Position numbers and translations under genes: made by a program
Source of the DNA: Myxococcales bacterium
Lineage (GTDB): Bacteria; Myxococcota_A; Polyangia; Polyangiales; Ga0077539
NCBI GenBank assembly: GCA_016793325.1
Contig: JAEUKI010000040.1
Coordinates: 186,001-250,000, forward strand
Length of the DNA stretch: 64,000 bases
Direction: 5' to 3'
Notes under the pieces: generated by a model
What the model was told of the DNA's origin: nothing
The model's database searches: none
What the model saw: only the letters and a program-made list of their open reading frames with translations
Part shown: positions 25,205 to 33,139 of the stretch, piece after piece
Layout of the letters: the number at the start of each line of letters is the position of its first letter
How positions within the stretch are numbered: position 1 is the first letter of the stretch

Positions 25205-26797
25205 ATGACCCACAACACGCCCGCTCCGCTGCGCGACCCGCTCGCAGACCGCGTCCTCTTCGAGAGCGACTCGGTCATCGTGATCGACAAGCCGAGCGGC
25301 CTCGCCGTCGACGCGCCCGAGCGGCCCGACGACCTCGCGCGAATGCTGCGGCGAAGGCGCGCGCTCCTCGGCGCGAGCGCGTACGTCGGCGTCGTTCATC
25401 GACTCGAGCGCGACGCCTCGGGGCCGTGCGTCTTCACGCTCGATCGCAGCGCCAACGCCCGGGTCTCGAGCCCGCTCGAGCGACGCGCCGCGCGGCGCAC
25501 GATCGTCGCCGCGGTGCGCAAGGGCCCGAGCGACGCGGCGCTCGCGAGGACCTTCGGCGCGCCCGTAAAGACCCTCTCCAAGGGCCCCGAAGGATCGCTC
25601 GTCGAGCTCGACCCCAAGGCCGAGAAGCTCGCGAGCCTCACCGAGCGCGCGGCGTCCGTGCTGCTCGCCCCGCTGCACCTCGGGTCGCTCGAAGTGCAGG
25701 TCACGGCCGAGCGATCGACCGTGATCCGCGCGGAGATTCCCGCGGCGCTCTACGACGCGATCGATCGTCGCGCGGCCTTCGCGCTCGATCACCGGGCGCT
25801 CGTTCGTCGCATGCGCGCGGGGCTGTGGCGACGCGGGCTCGTGCTCGCCGACGGGTCCACGGACCTCTGCCGACTCGTCAACGAAGGCGGCGACGCGCTC
25901 GCGGGCCTCGCCGTCGATCGCTACGGAGACCGCGCCGTCGCGCACGTGTACGAGAGCGCCGCGTCCCTCGACGCTGACACACAGAATCAACTGTGGGCCG
26001 CCGTCGCAGAGGCGTTCGACCTGCGCGCGGTGTACGCGAAGTTTCGCCCCAAACAAGCGAACACCCTCGTCGAGACGCGCCGCGACGACGTCGCGCCGTC
26101 CAAGCCCGTGTGGGGAGCCCGCGACGACGACGAGCCGCAGGGGAGGTTCGTCCTCCGCGAGCAGGGCGTGCGCTATGTCACGCGGCTCGGAGACGGGCTC
26201 TCGACGGGGATCTTCCTCGATCAACGAGAGAACCGCGCGTGGGTGCGCGAGCGCGCCAGGGGGCGTTCGCTGCTCAATTTGTTCGCGTACACAGGAGCGT
26301 TCTCCGTCGCAGCAGCGGTCGGCGGAGCGTCGCGATCGCTGAGCGTCGACGCCTCGCGCGGGGCCATTTCGTGGCTGAGAGAGCACCTCGCCGAGAACCA
26401 AGACACCGTCGCAGACCGCGCGGCGCACGAGGGTGCGTGCGTCGAAGTGTTCGGCTGGCTCGAGGGCGCCAAGGCGCGGCGCGACGCGTTCGACATGATC
26501 GTGTGCGACCCGCCGAGCTACTCGTTTGCGAAGGACGGCCCGCGCTGGTCGAGCGAGCGAGACTGGCCCGAGCTCGCCGCGCGCGTCCTCGCGCTGTCGG
26601 CCAAGGGAGGCCTCGCGCTCTTTTGCAGCAATCACCGAGGAATTTCACCGGCGAAGTTCGAGGCCATGCTGCGCGAAGGAGCCTCGCGCGCGAAGGTCAC
26701 GCTGGCCGAGGTGAGCCACGCGAGCGTGAGCGACGACTTTGTGCCCGCGCCCGGCGCGTACGCGCACTTGAAGTCGCTTCGAGTGACCGTGCGCTGA
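25205..26797 (+). CDS. Fusion of an RluA-type pseudouridine-synthase-like domain and a class I SAM rRNA methyltransferase domain
   Basis: The 530-residue protein has two halves. The N-terminal part (about 15-185) resembles RluA pseudouridine synthases: V-I-V-I-D-K-P-S-G-L-A-V at about 22-33 and V-V-H-R-L-E-R-D-A-S-G at about 62-72. In RluA enzymes the latter is H-R-L-D-x-x-T-S-G, where Asp is the catalytic residue; here it is Glu, so this half may be inactive. The C-terminal part (about 200-530) is an RlmI/RlmK-like methyltransferase: G-I-F-L-D-Q-R-E-N-R, L-L-N-L-F-A-Y-T-G-A-F-S (SAM motif I), and C-D-P-P-S-Y (motif IV). Methylation of rRNA cytosine or guanine is the best guess. The N-terminal half may have become an RNA-binding module. 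Confidence 0.82.
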   Translation: MTHNTPAPLRDPLADRVLFESDSVIVIDKPSGLAVDAPERPDDLARMLRRRRALLGASAYVGVVHRLERDASGPCVFTLDRSANARVSSPLERRAARRTIVAAVRKGPSDAALARTFGAPVKTLSKGPEGSLVELDPKAEKLASLTERAASVLLAPLHLGSLEVQVTAERSTVIRAEIPAALYDAIDRRAAFALDHRALVRRMRAGLWRRGLVLADGSTDLCRLVNEGGDALAGLAVDRYGDRAVAHVYESAASLDADTQNQLWAAVAEAFDLRAVYAKFRPKQANTLVETRRDDVAPSKPVWGARDDDEPQGRFVLREQGVRYVTRLGDGLSTGIFLDQRENRAWVRERARGRSLLNLFAYTGAFSVAAAVGGASRSLSVDASRGAISWLREHLAENQDTVADRAAHEGACVEVFGWLEGAKARRDAFDMIVCDPPSYSFAKDGPRWSSERDWPELAARVLALSAKGGLALFCSNHRGISPAKFEAMLREGASRAKVTLAEVSHASVSDDFVPAPGAYAHLKSLRVTVR

Positions 26798-26822
26798 AAT
26801 ACGCTACCCTCGCGGCACGCCT

Positions 26823-28007
26823 ATGGTGCTCCGGCCGATCGTCGAAGAAGAGCTCTCGTCTGCCGCGCGAAGCGCGAGCCTCGCGTTCGCGGTGTCCGTC
26901 GAGGACTGCGAGCGGTGGCTCAAGACCGCGGGGCTCGAGCACGTCCACGCGTACCTCGAAGGAGAGAAGGTCCGGTCGTATCTGCTGCGCGTTCCGATGG
27001 GGCAGTACGTGCGCGGGAGGGCCCTCTCGATGATGGGCGTCGCGGGCGTGACGGTCCCGCCCGAAGAGCGCGCGAAGGGCTACTCGCGCTCGATGATGCG
27101 CGAGGCGCTCGAAGGGTGGCGCGAAGAGGGCTTCGTCCTCTCGACGCTGTATCCGTCGACGCAGACACTTTATCGCTCGGTCGGCTACGAGCAGTGCGGG
27201 TGCCTGTACGAGCACACGATTCCACGAGGCGAATTCGCGGGGCGAAGGCCCAGGGCGCGCGAGCTCGACGTGCGCACGGTCACCGTCGACGACCCGCAGG
27301 TGCGCGCGCTCTACGCGTCGTTTGCCTCGCGCTTCAACGGCTACCTCGACCGTAGCCAATACATCTGGAACCGCATCGCCTCCCACCGCGGCAACAAGTT
27401 CGAAGGCCTCGGCTGCTTTCGCTCGGACGGGACGCTCTCGGCGTACGCCTTCGTGACGCAAGTGCGCGAGGGTGACGGCGACGATGTGTCGCTCAAGGTC
27501 CGCGATTTTGCGTACGAAGACGAAGAGGGCGCGCGCGCCGTGCTCTCGCTGTGCGATCGCTTCACGACCATCTCGCAAGACGTGAAGTTCTTCGGAGGGC
27601 CCGCGCTCCCGATCCTCGCGCTGCTCGATCAGCAGAAGTTCGACACGCACAGGGTCGAGTACACGATGATGCGTGTGGTCCACGTCGAGCGAGCGCTCTC
27701 GCAGCGTCCCTATCCGCAGGGCGTTCGCGGCAAGCTCGCGCTCTCGATCGACGACGACGTGCTCGAGGCCAACCGCGGCGAGTACACGCTCGAGGTCGAC
27801 GACGGCGTCGCGACCGTGACCAAAGGCGCCCAGGGCTCGAGCGCGCCGCTCACGATGCACGCGCGCGCGCTAGCACCACTATTCATGGGGTGGTCCTCGG
27901 CGAGCGCCCTCGCCCACCTCGGAGCGCTCTCGGGAGACGCCCGATCGATCGCCTTCGCGGACACCGTGTTCGCCGCGCCGCCGCCGTCGGTGCCGGATTT
28001 CTTTTGA
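26823..28007 (+). CDS. Eis-type GNAT acetyltransferase
   Basis: The 394-residue protein matches the three-part Eis architecture. The N-terminal GNAT domain has V-A-G-V-T-V-P-P-E-E-R-A-K-G-Y-S-R-S-M-M at about 74-93, which holds the acetyl-CoA loop. The central GNAT-like domain covers about 150-290. A C-terminal SCP2-like domain (about 300-390) has R-G-K-L-A-L-S-I-D-D-D-V and ends near a conserved aromatic F. Eis proteins acetylate aminoglycosides and other amines or protein lysines; the substrate here is unknown. The start is 26 bp after the preceding methyltransferase gene, so they are likely co-transcribed. Confidence 0.82.
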   Translation: MVLRPIVEEELSSAARSASLAFAVSVEDCERWLKTAGLEHVHAYLEGEKVRSYLLRVPMGQYVRGRALSMMGVAGVTVPPEERAKGYSRSMMREALEGWREEGFVLSTLYPSTQTLYRSVGYEQCGCLYEHTIPRGEFAGRRPRARELDVRTVTVDDPQVRALYASFASRFNGYLDRSQYIWNRIASHRGNKFEGLGCFRSDGTLSAYAFVTQVREGDGDDVSLKVRDFAYEDEEGARAVLSLCDRFTTISQDVKFFGGPALPILALLDQQKFDTHRVEYTMMRVVHVERALSQRPYPQGVRGKLALSIDDDVLEANRGEYTLEVDDGVATVTKGAQGSSAPLTMHARALAPLFMGWSSASALAHLGALSGDARSIAFADTVFAAPPPSVPDFF

Positions 28008-28018
28008 GCGAGCGCACC

Positions 28019-28180
28019 CCGTCTCTACCCGGCTAGAGAGCGCTCTCTAAACCGCCACTCATTCGATCGACGTACGTTTCTCGATCCATTCGTGGCGGTT
28101 TGACTTGATCTCAACCACGCCGACGCTCGCCTCATTTCTACGACGTTCAATTGAGGCGTGGTTTAGCCGGGTGGAGACGG
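28019..28180 (+). other. Multi-helix structured intergenic region upstream of the PtuAB-like module (candidate ncRNA or palindromic element)
   Basis: Inverted pairing occurs at three levels. The outer stem 28019-28035 with 28164-28180 is 17 pairs; its one mismatch in DNA is a G-U wobble when the + strand is transcribed. Hairpin one is 28049-28058 with 28092-28101 (AAACCGCCAC/GTGGCGGTTT). Hairpin two is 28113-28121 with 28155-28163 (AACCACGCC/GGCGTGGTT). There is also a 16-bp perfect palindrome at 28034-28049. The layout is a closed multi-arm junction ending 67 bp before the ATPase start codon. It may be a noncoding RNA or leader of the defence module, or an unrelated miniature element; both fit the sequence. 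Confidence 0.5.
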
Positions 28181-28247
28181 CCCGACCGCTGAGCGCGCCG
28201 ACCTGCGACGCGTCACGAAACCGCAGCAAAGATGCTATAGAGCTCGC

Positions 28248-29534
28248 ATGCGCGTCGCTCGGCTGAGCATGCACAACTTTCGCGGGTTCGCGAACACCAC
28301 CGTGAACTTCCACCCGCAGCTCACGGTCCTCGTGGGCACCAACGGATCGGGCAAGTCGTCGCTGCTCTCCGCGTTGTATGCGCTCACGCACGCGCTGTAT
28401 CGCCGCTCGCTCTCGGGCGAGATCGCCCCCCGCGGATGGCCGCAGGGCAACCAGATCCTCGAGAGCGACTTCTTCGATACGACGAACGAGCTGCGAATCG
28501 ACGGCGAGCTCGCGTGGCTGAACGGCGAGCGTGTCGAAGCCTCGCTCACCGCGCAGAAGCGCGCGGGAGTGGTCACCGAAGAGCTCGACGCGTCGACGCC
28601 ACAGCAGACGGAGTTCTTGCGAGCGCTCGCCGAGTCCTACGACCGCGGTGAAGCGGTTCCGCTCACGGTGTTGTACGGCACACAGCGCACGAGGAGGGCG
28701 ATTTTTGGAGACGCACAGCTGACGGTCACGCCGGACTCACGGCCACCTCCAGCGCTCCCCGTGTGGATGAATGCGTTTCGTCCCGAGCGCAGCGTGACAG
28801 GGTTCGACTTCAGCCGACTCTCGGAGTGGTTTCGATCCCGCGAAGACCTCGAAAATCAGCGGCGCGCTCGCGTCGACGCGGGCTATCGCGACCCCGTGCT
28901 CGAGCTCGTCCGTCGCACGCTCAACGGGTTCTTCGAGAGCGAGCGCGTCGAGTTCGACCGCGAGGTCGAGAAGCTCACGTTCGTTCGCGGCGGACGCGTG
29001 CTCACCGAAGCGATGCTGTCCGAGGGAGAGCGCGCGCTGCTCGCGCTCGTAGGTGACCTCGCGCGCAGGCTCTCGTTTGCCGTCAAAGACGCGGCTTCGT
29101 TCGACACGACTCGCGCGCTCGTTCTGATCGACGAAATCGAGCTGCACCTTCATCCATCGTGGCAGAGAGCGGTGCTTCCGCGACTGATCGAAGTGTTTCC
29201 CTCGTGCCAGTTCATCGTGACGACACACTCGCCGCAGGTCGTCTCGTCGGTCGACGCGTCGTCGGTGTTCGTGTTGCACAACGGAGAAGTGTTGCCCGTC
29301 GCTTCTCCCACTGAAGGCCGCGACACCAACGCGATTCTTCGATCCGTATTCGGCGTCCCGGAGCGCCCGTTGGAGGTGCAGAACACCGTCGACGACATCG
29401 CGAAGCTCATCGATCGAGGCCAACTCGAAGAGGCCAAGCGCGCGCTGCATACGCTCACCAGTCGACTCAGCGAGGACGATGACGCTGTTCGTCGACTGCG
29501 CACGCGATTGGACTTCGCCGAGGTCGACCTGTGA
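28248..29534 (+). CDS. AAA ATPase of SMC/RecF-type, PtuA-like (Septu defence)
   Basis: The 428-residue ABC-type ATPase begins M-R-V-A-R-L-S-M-H-N-F-R-G-F. The P-loop is V-G-T-N-G-S-G-K-S-S at about 29-38. The signature-like L-S-E-G-E-R-A-L-L-A-L-V is near 256-267. Walker B is A-L-V-L-I-D-E-I-E-L-H-L-H-P, and the H-loop is I-V-T-T-H-S-P-Q-V-V-S-S near 322. This is the ATPase shared by Septu PtuA and related OLD-like systems. PtuA works with an HNH nuclease encoded next door, which is exactly the arrangement here. There is no reverse transcriptase, so it is not a complete retron. Phage defence is inferred from family and operon. Confidence 0.85.
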   Translation: MRVARLSMHNFRGFANTTVNFHPQLTVLVGTNGSGKSSLLSALYALTHALYRRSLSGEIAPRGWPQGNQILESDFFDTTNELRIDGELAWLNGERVEASLTAQKRAGVVTEELDASTPQQTEFLRALAESYDRGEAVPLTVLYGTQRTRRAIFGDAQLTVTPDSRPPPALPVWMNAFRPERSVTGFDFSRLSEWFRSREDLENQRRARVDAGYRDPVLELVRRTLNGFFESERVEFDREVEKLTFVRGGRVLTEAMLSEGERALLALVGDLARRLSFAVKDAASFDTTRALVLIDEIELHLHPSWQRAVLPRLIEVFPSCQFIVTTHSPQVVSSVDASSVFVLHNGEVLPVASPTEGRDTNAILRSVFGVPERPLEVQNTVDDIAKLIDRGQLEEAKRALHTLTSRLSEDDDAVRRLRTRLDFAEVDL

Positions 29535-30214
29535 TCCGCGTGCGCAAGGGAAGTCCTCCGACAGAGCTCGTCACGTATCGCGCCAGCCTCGATTCGACCG
29601 CCGATCCGCCGCGCGCTGCACGCTACGATGGCCCTGGATTCGAGCTCGTCAAACCACGAGTCCGCGAGGCGCTCGTACGCGATCAGCGCGGGCTGTGTTG
29701 CTACTGCATGGCGCGCATCGAAGCGAGCGAAAGCAAGATGAAGATCGAGCACCGCGTTCCCCAACGCGGCCCTTCGGGGGACGCATCGAGGGACCTCGAT
29801 TGGACAAATTTGTTCGGCGCGTGCTGCGGAGCCATCCCGCGAGCGTCGGGCTCCGCCGTCACGCACTGCGACTCGAGCAAGGGCGACGCATCGATCTCTA
29901 TCGATCCGAGCGAAGACACGCACACGCGAGCGATCTCGTACGAGCGCAACGGCCGAGTCACTTCGTCGTTCGCGCAACACCAGCGAGACATCGACGATGT
30001 GCTCAACCTCAACTGCGACGAGCTTCGCGCGCGTCGCGTCGATGCAGTCCAGGAGCTCAAGCAATGGCTGAGCACGAAGTACCCAGACCGAGGCTACCCA
30101 TCGGACAAGCTGCGCCTCCTGCGCGACAAGGTTCTGTCCGAGCCCGAGGGACGTCCCTATCTCGGATTTCTCGCGTGGTGGCTCGAGCGCGCTGCGACAA
30201 AAGCCGCGCGCTGA
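29531..30214 (+). CDS. HNH endonuclease of TIGR02646 type, PtuB-like
   Basis: The 227-residue protein has a GTG start overlapping the ATPase stop (GTGA, 4 bp), giving tight coupling. C-C-Y-C-M-A-R-I-E near 56-64 provides zinc ligands. M-K-I-E-H-R-V-P-Q near 73-81 is the HNH His. L-D-W-T-N-L-F-G-A-C-C-G near 93-104 supplies the Asn-containing turn, and H-C-D-S-S-K-G-D near 115-122 closes the zinc site. This is the retron/Septu-associated HNH family (TIGR02646). Together with the upstream ATPase it makes a two-gene DNA-degrading defence module. Confidence 0.87.
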   Translation: MIRVRKGSPPTELVTYRASLDSTADPPRAARYDGPGFELVKPRVREALVRDQRGLCCYCMARIEASESKMKIEHRVPQRGPSGDASRDLDWTNLFGACCGAIPRASGSAVTHCDSSKGDASISIDPSEDTHTRAISYERNGRVTSSFAQHQRDIDDVLNLNCDELRARRVDAVQELKQWLSTKYPDRGYPSDKLRLLRDKVLSEPEGRPYLGFLAWWLERAATKAAR

Positions 30215-30248
30215 CAACCGCCGCAACCGCGGGGTATACGCCTCGCGC

Positions 30249-31844
30249 ATGAAGTCACCTCTTCGCGCGGCGCTCACGAGCGCCCTCGCGCTCTTCGCGA
30301 GCTGCACGACACCCGCAGTTCAGTCTGCGGACTCAGCAGCAGACTCCGCTGTCGACAGCGCGATGGACACCGGCGAGCCCCACGACGCGATCACCGCGGA
30401 CGCCGTCGAAGACTCGCCCTCGGACGCCGCGTCGCGACGCTATGTCATGCCCGCGTGCACGCAGAGCGCAGGCCCGTTCGCGCCGCTCTCGACAAGGTGC
30501 CAACACCTCGTCGACGCGCAGGGTCGCGTCGTCGTGTTGCGCGGGATCAACGCGCGCGTCGAGGGCGTGTTCGACGTGACGTTCTCCGATGGACGCACGG
30601 CGCTTCAGCCGATCCCTGCGTTCGAGGCGAGCGACGCCGCGCGCATGCGACAGCTCGGGTTCAACTTCTTGCGCCTGCCCATCAATTGGAGCGGAATCGA
30701 GCCCACCAACACGACGCCCCCGACCTACAACGACGCGTACCTCGCGCGCGTCCAAGCGACGGTCGAGCTCGCGCGTCGCGCTGGACTGCTCGTGCTCATC
30801 GACTTTCATCAAGACGCGTACAGCAAAGAGATCGGCGAGGACGGCGCTCCGTTGTGGGCCATTCGCCCTGCGCCCGAGATGCTCTTGCAGGGCCCCCTCA
30901 CGGCGGACGAGCTCGCGCGGCGAAGGACCGCGGGGCAGACGCTGCGGGCGTTCGAGACGTTCTTCGGGTCGTCGACGGAGGGCGCGCAGCTTCGAACGCG
31001 CTTCGCGCAAATGACCGCAGAGGTCGCTCGACGGTTTCGCGACGACAGCGCCGTGATCGGCTACGAGCTCTTCAACGAGCCCGTCGCGGATGACGCCCAG
31101 TGCCTCGCGCTGCACACGGAGGTCGGCGCCGCGATCCGCGCTGTGGATCCTCGAAAGCTCCTCGTGTTCGAGCCGCCGACGATCAGGAACTTCCTCGATC
31201 GATCGACGCTCGCCAGCGCGCCGTTTCCGCTCGCGGGCGGGGTCTACGCCCCGCACATCTACACGCTGGTGTTCTCGGGCACGGACATGCAGCGGCAGAC
31301 GTTTACGATCGACACGCTCCGAGCGTCGCACGCAAACGCGGCCCGCGAAGCGCGCTCGTGGGGGACGCCGACGATCGTGACCGAGTGGGGCTACGGCCCG
31401 AGCGGCATTCGCATGGAAGACTACGTCGCCGCGCAGGCAGATCTGCAAGACGAGTTCGGCGAGAGCGCGGCGCTGTGGCTCTGGAAGGAGCGCTCGCAGG
31501 GCTCGTGGGGCTTGTTCGACTACGACGCTGCCTCGGGGCGATGGACCGAGCGCCCTGCGTATCGGCGGGCGCTCGCGAGGGTCTACCCCGAGGCCATCGC
31601 GGGCTGGCCGAAGACGTGGCGCTTCGATCGCCGCGCGCGTCGCTTCGAGCTCGAGTACGAAGGGAGCGCGATGGTGAGCGCGCCCAATGTGCTGTTCGTT
31701 CCGGCGGCGGAGGATTTCGCGGCGATGTTCACGGTGACGTGCGACGGCGCGACCGTCAGCGCGACGCGAAACAGCGAGACAGGCCGCGTCGAAGTTCCCT
31801 GCAACGGCCCCGGCGCACACCGCGTCGAGCTCGTCGCGAATTGA
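30249..31844 (+). CDS. Glycoside hydrolase family 5 lipoprotein (endoglycoceramidase-like)
   Basis: The 531-residue protein has a lipoprotein signal ending L-A-L-F-A-S-C (Cys about 19) and an S-A-D-S-A/D-S-A-M-D spacer. The GH5 barrel (about 80-430) has V-V-L-R-G-I-N-A, R-L-P-I-N-W, L-V-L-I-D-F-H-Q-D, the acid/base glutamate in Y-E-L-F-N-E-P near 278, and the nucleophile glutamate in I-V-T-E-W-G-Y near 378. A C-terminal beta-sandwich of ~90 residues follows. Residues around the active site and the Q-D-A-Y motif resemble endoglycoceramidase-type GH5 enzymes, which cut sugar from glycolipids. The precise substrate is uncertain. Confidence 0.87.
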   Translation: MKSPLRAALTSALALFASCTTPAVQSADSAADSAVDSAMDTGEPHDAITADAVEDSPSDAASRRYVMPACTQSAGPFAPLSTRCQHLVDAQGRVVVLRGINARVEGVFDVTFSDGRTALQPIPAFEASDAARMRQLGFNFLRLPINWSGIEPTNTTPPTYNDAYLARVQATVELARRAGLLVLIDFHQDAYSKEIGEDGAPLWAIRPAPEMLLQGPLTADELARRRTAGQTLRAFETFFGSSTEGAQLRTRFAQMTAEVARRFRDDSAVIGYELFNEPVADDAQCLALHTEVGAAIRAVDPRKLLVFEPPTIRNFLDRSTLASAPFPLAGGVYAPHIYTLVFSGTDMQRQTFTIDTLRASHANAAREARSWGTPTIVTEWGYGPSGIRMEDYVAAQADLQDEFGESAALWLWKERSQGSWGLFDYDAASGRWTERPAYRRALARVYPEAIAGWPKTWRFDRRARRFELEYEGSAMVSAPNVLFVPAAEDFAAMFTVTCDGATVSATRNSETGRVEVPCNGPGAHRVELVAN

Positions 31845-31967
31845 TCGTCGCGCGAGTCGTCGCACATCCGCGCGCATCGGACGAGATCCTCGGATCGCTA
31901 CCCACTGAACCGCGGGACAATTTCCTCAGTTGATCCGCGATGTACGAGCGCGGGGTATCCTCGACGG

Positions 31968-32990
31968 ATGGCTCTACGACGCTTCGCTTCTCTTTTGACG
32001 CTCGGAGTTCTCGCCGGCTGCGCGCTTCCACACGCGTCGCTGCGCGATGGTTCCGCGACGGACACCGCGGCTGATCGAAGCAACGACGCGATCGTCGACG
32101 ACCGCCCCGACGTGACGGAGGTCGATGTCCGCGACGACGTGACGGAGGTCGACGTGATGGACGTCGCGGATGTGTCCGACGTCGTCGACGCAGCAGACGT
32201 CACGCCGATCGACGCCGCAGACGCGAGCGACGCGAGCGACGCGAGTGATGCGAATGACACGGGCAGCGATGTTCGAACGGACACAGGCGTCGACGTTCGA
32301 AGCGACAGCGGCGTCGATACCGGTGTCGATACAGGAGCCGACAGCGGCGTCGACACAGGCGTGGACAGCGGCGTGGATACGGGCGTGGATACGGGCGTCG
32401 ATACCGGGGCGGACACAGGTGTCGACGTTCGATCGGACACGGGCATCGTGCGCTATCGCCTCGGAACACCGGTCACGCTCGCATGGCGACCCGACGCTCC
32501 GGGCGGAGGCACCACGGTCACGAACGTGCGCTGCGGCGCAAACGCGATCGTGGTCGGCGTCAACGCGGACGTGAGCGGCGCGACCAACGTCCTCAACGGC
32601 TATCAACTCGCGTGTGCCCCGTTCAACGAAGACGGCACGCTGGGCACTCCGATCGCGCTCACGAACCGCATCGGGGGGACGAACAACGATCGCACTCCCC
32701 GATGCGGAGCCGGACAAGTGGCGCTCATGCGCAGCGTGCGCGCGGGCGCAGTGATCGACGACGTCCTGCTCGATTGCGCGACGCTCGCCCCGCTGCTTCC
32801 GCCGATGCCCATGGAGATGGTCGTCGGGATGCCGATTCGGTTCACCAACGAAGGCGGCGGAACCGAGGTAGCGACCCGATGCGCAGTCGGCTCGGTGCTC
32901 GTCGGCCTCGATGCGACGCTCGAGTTCTTTAGCCTCGCGAATCGCGTCGGCCGCGTGCGTCCGGTGTGCGCGCCGATCGAGACGTTTTGA
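31968..32990 (+). CDS. Lipoprotein with long D-T-G-V-D repeat spacer
   Basis: The 340-residue lipoprotein has signal L-L-T-L-G-V-L-A-G-C (Cys18). About 130 residues of simple repeats follow: D-V-T-E-V-D, D-A-S-D-A-S, then S-G-V-D-T-G-V-D-T-G. The C-terminal ~185 residues form a beta-rich domain with pairs of cysteines in T-N-V-R-C-G-A, Q-L-A-C-A-P, P-R-C-G-A-G, L-D-C-A-T, and a final V-C-A-P. The repeat region is encoded by 18-21 bp tandem DNA repeats (about 32270-32440) that are prone to length change. Function unknown, probably surface. Confidence 0.75.
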   Translation: MALRRFASLLTLGVLAGCALPHASLRDGSATDTAADRSNDAIVDDRPDVTEVDVRDDVTEVDVMDVADVSDVVDAADVTPIDAADASDASDASDANDTGSDVRTDTGVDVRSDSGVDTGVDTGADSGVDTGVDSGVDTGVDTGVDTGADTGVDVRSDTGIVRYRLGTPVTLAWRPDAPGGGTTVTNVRCGANAIVVGVNADVSGATNVLNGYQLACAPFNEDGTLGTPIALTNRIGGTNNDRTPRCGAGQVALMRSVRAGAVIDDVLLDCATLAPLLPPMPMEMVVGMPIRFTNEGGGTEVATRCAVGSVLVGLDATLEFFSLANRVGRVRPVCAPIETF

Positions 32991-33108
32991 TCGAAGGCCT
33001 CGAGGGCTGCGGACTCGAGGGTGCTCGAGGGCGCAGGGAGGACCGGGGGTCTCGTGACAGACACCCTCTAGGTCCAGCATGCGAATCATTGAGTAAGAGT
33101 GCGGTGGA

Positions 33109-33139
33109 TTGCAAATGTGAGAATCAGAGCACCGTCCCC
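33109..33139 (-). repeat. Solo terminal segment of the GGGGACGGTGCTCTGA palindromic element family
   Basis: On the minus strand the sequence begins GGGGACGGTGCTCTGA, identical to the terminus of the full elements at 45494-45692 and 48333-48530; it then diverges. Only one end is present, so this is a relic or a solo end. It supplies the last codons (G-T-V-L) and the stop codon of the LysR gene. Confidence 0.6.

Noticed and set aside
28008..30214. Complete retron
   Set aside because: No reverse transcriptase open frame in either strand near the ATPase/HNH pair; only the effector-like genes are present.
32270..32440. Tandem DNA repeats resembling a CRISPR array
   Set aside because: The units are 18-21 bp without unique spacers and are in frame coding D-T-G-V-D repeats of a lipoprotein.
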